Of a stretch of 64,000 nt of DNA, positions 59,540-64,000 are shown in pieces. The first letter of the stretch is position 1, and each line of letters starts with the position of its first letter. Source of the stretch: Dipteronia dyeriana (Eukaryota > Streptophyta > Magnoliopsida > Sapindales > Sapindaceae); the NCBI GenBank assembly GCA_032871835.1, contig CM065300.1, positions 3,415,768-3,479,767 on the forward strand. Direction: 5' to 3'. The position numbers were made by a program, and so were the translations under genes. The notes under the pieces were generated by a model. It was not told the DNA's origin. It saw only the letters and a list, made by a program, of their open reading frames with translations, and made no database searches.

Positions 59540-60870
59540 ACTTCTCCCAGAGTCCCAGACCCTGTCCTAGATTGTCATTTACAAATTTGAAAATTCATGG
59601 TGAATTTATATTTAAACACTAAATTACCACCGATCCCTAATTTAAATTAATTAAAAAAACATTTTATAAGGAAAATTAAAAAAACAAACCCAGATTTCTT
59701 CATCAAAAAAATAACCCAGATTTCTTCATCAATATTAAAAAAAATATTAAAAAAAAGGTTCACCTTCTGTTAGTTTGGGTTTTGTTGTTTGCTTTGTTAT
59801 TCTTCTTTCAGGCGTTTGCCTTCTGTTCCTCTGTTTCATGTTTGTTTTGCTCTATTTGAGCTGTCGATAAAAAAAACAAACCCAGATTTCTTCTCTTCTT
59901 GCAACAACCAAACCACCACCAAATCCACACCCAAACCACCACCAACCCATGCTCAGTCAACCGAGACCTGATGACCTGGTTCTTCGCCGCCGCTGCTTCA
60001 GCCACACGCTGTCACCAGAAGGACGACGCTCAGCAGCCAAGCAGCGCACAACCCGCAAACTCGGATCGGAAGCGAAGACGGCGATCGATCTACACAGATC
60101 GTGGTCAGAACAGTGGTGAGGTCGCTTTGATCTAGACCAGATCGTGGTCGGAAGCGTTGACCACAAACGTTGCTGTTTCATAGACAACGCAGCCTCCACC
60201 AGTCACCTTCGTTGTTGGAGGTGGTTTTTCAGGGCTGGGACTGCTGCGAAGTTCAAGAACCGAGGTGGGTTCGTAACGCAAACCGATACTTGTGGCCACG
60301 TTAACGGTGGCCACAGGTGGTGGTGGGATGGTTTAGGGTTATTCGAGGATTGGTGATCGACTTGGATTTGTGGAGGTTGTTGAACATGAACTCTCATAGC
60401 TTAATTAATTAGAGAAGAGAGAAAATCAGGAGCCGTTGATTGATTGCTTTGAAAGTTGAAAGTGTGGTGGGGATCAGAGGGAGAGAGGGGGCTTTTGGAG
60501 GTTACGATTACGGACTGAAATGGTTTGGGTGTGGATTAGTCGGACGGTATGGATTTGGTTGTTGCAAGATAAAAAATCTGGGTTTGGGTCGAAGGTGAAC
60601 GGTTTTTTTTCTTTTTCTTTTTCTTTTTTAACATTGATGAAGAAATCTGGGTTTGGTTTGGGTTGAAGATGAACTTTTTTTTATGAACAAATCTGGTTTT
60701 TTTTTTTTAAAAATTTTGATAAATGTTTTTTTTAATTAATTTAATTTAAGGGTTAGAGTAATTTAATCTTTTAAATATAATACTTCGTTAATAGTTAAGT
60801 TTGATCTAACGGTTGAAAGTGTGAGTATCTATCAATAATAAAATTATTTATGAATGCAAGAGACCACATC
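59540..60870. mobile_element. Candidate non-autonomous TIR element
   Basis: Left CCCTAATTTAAATTAATTAA and the inverted right CCCTTAAATTAAATTAATTAA match, extend outward (TATTTAAACACTAAATTACC / TATTTAAAAGATTAAATTAC) and inward (cccagatttcttcatcaa / inverse of ttgatgaagaaatctggg). The core is C/A-rich on the left and G/T-rich on the right, like 43404-44810. No target-site duplication was identified, so outer borders are approximate. Open frames in the core overlap on several frames and look non-genic. Confidence 0.6.
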
Positions 60871-61045
60871 TTCAATTTGCTCTAATTTTTATTGGGGTAT
60901 TATTGATTTAGTCCTTACGTTTTTTTTTTTGTTTTTTTTATTCACTTATCCAATTTTCATAGGATTGGATCTTATATTTTATAAAACCGTTCATTTTGGT
61001 CATTTGTGAGTTGAACGTTAATCTGAGTTAACTCAAAGCGGGGTA

Positions 61046-61928
61046 TTGACGACGATTTCTGGATTATATCAGAAAAGCCAACAAGGATTGGATTTCGGCT
61101 ATTGATTCAAAGAGAAAGAGATTCAGAGATTCAGAGAGAGTAACGAAGACAAGTTTTACGTGGTAAAACTCCGATGACCGGAGAAACGTCCACGGGTGGT
61201 TGAAGGATCAACCAAACCAAAATCCACTATGGAAATATGATGTTTACAAACTCTCGATCTCTCTTTTTTCTTTCTGTATTTGCTATGATTGTTGTATGCT
61301 ATATTGCCTATATATTTTGGAGTCAGATTTTGGGTCTATTTATATGCTTATAGAACCCTAATCTGCTTTGTACAAGTAATACAAGATCTTTGTATTTAAT
61401 TGTAATTCGGTTACTTGCTTGAGGTTGATTTGTCTTCTTTCCTGTTTCGGAGTCTCTTATGGAAATCGAGTGGGATTCTAGTAGTGCTGTTCAATTTGGA
61501 CTTGTTTCCCTATAAGAATATAGTATTCGTAAAGAAATAAAGTTATTTCCTAATTGGGGACTCTTTTAACTTAATGTTCCATTTTATTTGGGATTCCTTC
61601 CTGATGGATATCTTCGCGTATTTAATGACTTAATCCGTGTGAAATAAGCACCAAGTTCTTACTCGAATCGTATTTATTCCCGAGTAAGAGTAATACCTGA
61701 TGGTCCCGAGTAGCGCCGTTTGAGCCCGAGTGGAAGCGTTGTTTAACCAGTCCCGAGTGTTGTTAATTGATCCCGAGTAAGTTTCATTCAATATATGCTT
61801 ACTCGGGATTTCTTCTCTTTAATGATGCATCGTAGGATATTTCCTGAGTGCCTTTTTGGGCATCCACCTGGCTATTTTCTAATTCCTGTCAATGACGTGT
61901 ATGCTTGGTAAAATTCATATACGACACA
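61046..61928. mobile_element. Candidate solo LTR nested in the MULE-like element
   Basis: An ~880-bp block begins ttgacgacgatttctgg, ends acgacaca and is flanked by gggta on both sides (61041-61045 and 61929-61933). It has a TATA-like motif (cctatatattttgg, about 61310) and a base composition unlike the rest of the element. The expected TG start is one base inside the best duplication, so the call is tentative. Confidence 0.4.
61679..61807. repeat. Cluster of CCCGAGT motifs
   Basis: cccgagt occurs at 61679, 61705, 61725, 61752 and 61772, with an inverted copy actcggg at 61801-61807. Spacing is 20-27 bp. Confidence 0.85.
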
Positions 61929-63434
61929 GGGTATTTTGATCATTTAACAGTTATCTAATATATTACGCCCATGTGTTAAAAAAAAACAAAATTTATTTAT
62001 AAAAAAGAAAAATATATATTTTTTCAAATAATATAATTAAAAAATAATAATTTGTTTACGATAAATATTTTTTTAAAAAGAAAACGTTAGATATCAAATC
62101 AATTGAAAAAACGATTTTTTTTTTAAACTTATCATATATCATAAATCAATTCATATCATTCAAACCAAGATAATTCATCGATACAACACAACACAAAACC
62201 TAACATAGATTCATCACCACCAAATCAACACAAAACCAAAATCCTTGCAACATTACCACTCTCTCACACCCATAAAATCACTCAACTACCCTATCATCAA
62301 AACCAGAAAATCAAAACATCAATTAGGATCCTAGGAAACCGAAACCTTGAATTCCCCATTTGGATCATCAACAATCAGCGTCTGTCCCAATTTGATACCC
62401 ACATCATCTCCAGTCCACTATCACCACCAGATATACAATTCATATCACCACTAGACCACCATCACAAATCAGAAACCCAAATCAACCGAAACCCAAATCG
62501 ACCACTACCACCAACTGAAACCCAATTCAGAAACTAAAACACCACCACCACCAGCAGAACCCAAATCGATCAAAACCATCACTACCATCAATTGAAACCC
62601 ATATCGAAACCAAACCCACCAATCGAATTTAATCCGCATCAAACAAAGAGGATGACGAGAGAGAGAAAGGAACACGATCGAACCTAGATCGGCAACCAAA
62701 CCCAAATCAAACCCGACAACCAAAATCAGATCAAACCCGTCAACTTCGTGTCGCGTCGCTTCTGATCCACGTTGTCATCGTCGCTGCTTTGGTTCTGAAG
62801 TTGTTCGAGTTGGAACGCCAATCAGTGATTAGAGGGACGATTGAGATTGATTGATTTCGTGGAGGGGTTTTGAGTGGTTTTGGTTATTGGGTGTTTGGAA
62901 AGGGTGACTTTATAGAGTGTTGGATGTTTGGGTTATTTGTGTTGTGATATGTCGATGGTGATATTGGTGAAGAGATGAATGGGTTTGGAGAAAGTGTTTG
63001 AGTGATTTATCTGGTGGTGTGTTGATGATGAAGCTGTTGAAGAGATGAATTTAGGTTTTATTTCCAGATTCAAAAAAACCTATATTTTATTTTCTTTTTT
63101 CTTTTTTTCGTTTTTACTGTTTTGTTTTTATATTTAATTTTTATTAATATGAAAGGTAAATTTTTAATTTGTGTAAATAGTTATTATTTAATATTTTAAT
63201 ACTTTTAAATAAGAAAATTAGAGGGTAAAATGGTAATTTACTTTAAATTAAGGGTAAAATAGTCAATTTACTTTTTCTGTTTCGGTTGACCGTTAGAAAT
63301 CCGGTTAAAACGATCAAATTGAGTGTTTTTTTTAAATAAAGGGTTCAATCCTATGAAAATTGGATAAGTGAGTAAAAAAAAAACAATTAATCAAAAAACA
63401 TAGGAACTAAATCAATAATACCTCAATTTTTATT

Positions 63435-64000
63435 GTAAAGCTAGTAAGGATTATAATAGTAATTTTATTTAAAAGTATTATTGAAATTTAAAATTAATAA
63501 AAATGTATAAATAATTTTTAAGGACTATAAATATCACTCCTTTTAATCGTTTTTGTAGGAATTTGAGATCTGTATTCATATATATATTAAAAAGCTATTA
63601 AAGAAGTATAAAGTTTATAAATTTAAATCAAGATTTTAAATTGATAAAGCCTAACACCAAAAATAAATAAATTACGTAGGTGACAACCAAATGTTTAGTA
63701 TATTTTTATTAATATTAGCAAGAGCAATACAGATAAACAATAGATTTGTTTAAATGTCTTCTGACAAACTCGGGTTGTATTATATTGTTTAATATTTTGA
63801 CACGTTAACCCATTTTAAATTAAATAAATAAATAAAATAATAGTAATAATTTTTTTACTATGGCTGGTTTACTTGGGAATCAATAAGTTCATTTTCAGCC
63901 AAAAAAAAAAAGATGTATTATATGTGAGAGCACTTTAGATTGTTCTGATTGTATTATATGTGCTATTTCTAAATTTATACAAATTAATTCTATAAATTAG
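63435..64000. other. AT-rich DNA to the right edge, no gene seen
   Basis: Low-complexity AT-rich sequence only. Confidence 0.4.

Larger units (their letters stand above)
60894..63424. mobile_element. 2.5-kb non-autonomous MULE-like element
   Basis: The left end GGGGTATTATTGATTTAGTC and the inverted right end GAGGTATTATTGATTTAGTT continue as TIRs sharing CACTTATCCAATTTTCATAG. The 10-bp flank aatttttatt is identical at 60884-60893 and 63425-63434. The interior holds a candidate solo LTR (61046-61928) and a strand-asymmetric core (62160-63060; CCA/AAC-rich, then GGT/TTG-rich). No transposase. Its end sequence resembles that of the element at 43404-44810, so both probably belong to one family. 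Confidence 0.88.

Noticed and set aside
59789..60397. Multiple overlapping frames near 60 kb
   Set aside because: Open on both strands and in several frames within a candidate TIR element; typical of compositional bias, not genes.
1..64000. CRISPR arrays, operons, prophage or bacterial defence systems
   Set aside because: The window is plant nuclear DNA; no such repeat-spacer or operon structure is present.

Overview
The window is nuclear DNA of a dicotyledonous plant. Five intron-containing or plant-type protein genes lie in AT-rich intergenic DNA full of simple repeats and DNA-transposon remains. The evidence for a plant is the gene set: a FANCI homologue, a glyoxysomal MFP2, a clade IV SWEET sugar transporter and a SAG21/Lea5-type LEA protein. 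Introns are GT-AG and T-rich, and hAT, Mutator-like (MULE) and Harbinger-like elements are abundant. I cannot name the species.

Layout. (1) 1-6411, minus strand: FANCI, 13 exons, with its last few codons beyond the left edge and E2F-type motifs just upstream of its ATG. (2) 6.5-19.4 kb: gene-poor. It holds a 603-bp MULE-type miniature element (8359-8961), a short MITE (9469-9655), a complete 6.3-kb MULE with 124-bp terminal inverted repeats and a broken transposase gene (10108-16441), and a probable MITE near 18.5-19.0 kb. (3) 19572-26409, plus strand: complete 18-exon MFP2 gene, 723 codons, ending in the peroxisomal signal SKL. (4) 26.4-32.3 kb: an RNase H-like retroelement relic, a candidate TIR element at 29.4-30.7 kb and a 345-bp hAT MITE with perfect target-site duplication. 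(5) 32460-34850, plus strand: SWEET16/17-type transporter, 6 exons, 238 aa, with a (TC)n tract in its leader. (6) 35211-38987: a 3.8-kb hAT element with perfect 8-bp target-site duplication, very GC-rich subterminal regions and a dead transposase gene on the minus strand. (7) 39-49 kb: a Harbinger-like MITE (41728-42507), a MULE-like element (43404-44810), a second copy of the 9.5-kb MITE (46816-47183) and long (AT)n tracts. (8) 49377-50813, plus strand: an intronless serine/histidine-rich plant protein of unknown function. (9) 50.8-57.8 kb: nothing genic seen. (10) 57854-58399, minus strand: a two-exon SAG21/Lea5-type LEA gene with a hairpin in its probable leader. (11) 59.5-63.4 kb: two further TIR elements, the second (60894-63424) with a 10-bp target-site duplication and a candidate solo LTR inside it.

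The host genes do not form a cluster or pathway: DNA crosslink repair, peroxisomal beta-oxidation, vacuolar sugar transport, an unknown protein and a mitochondrial/stress LEA protein. The most informative part beyond the genes is the transposon landscape, where I could pair ends and target-site duplications for several elements. I found no operon-like or defence-like novel system. Exon borders come from GT-AG sites, reading-phase continuity and remembered homologues, not from transcripts.
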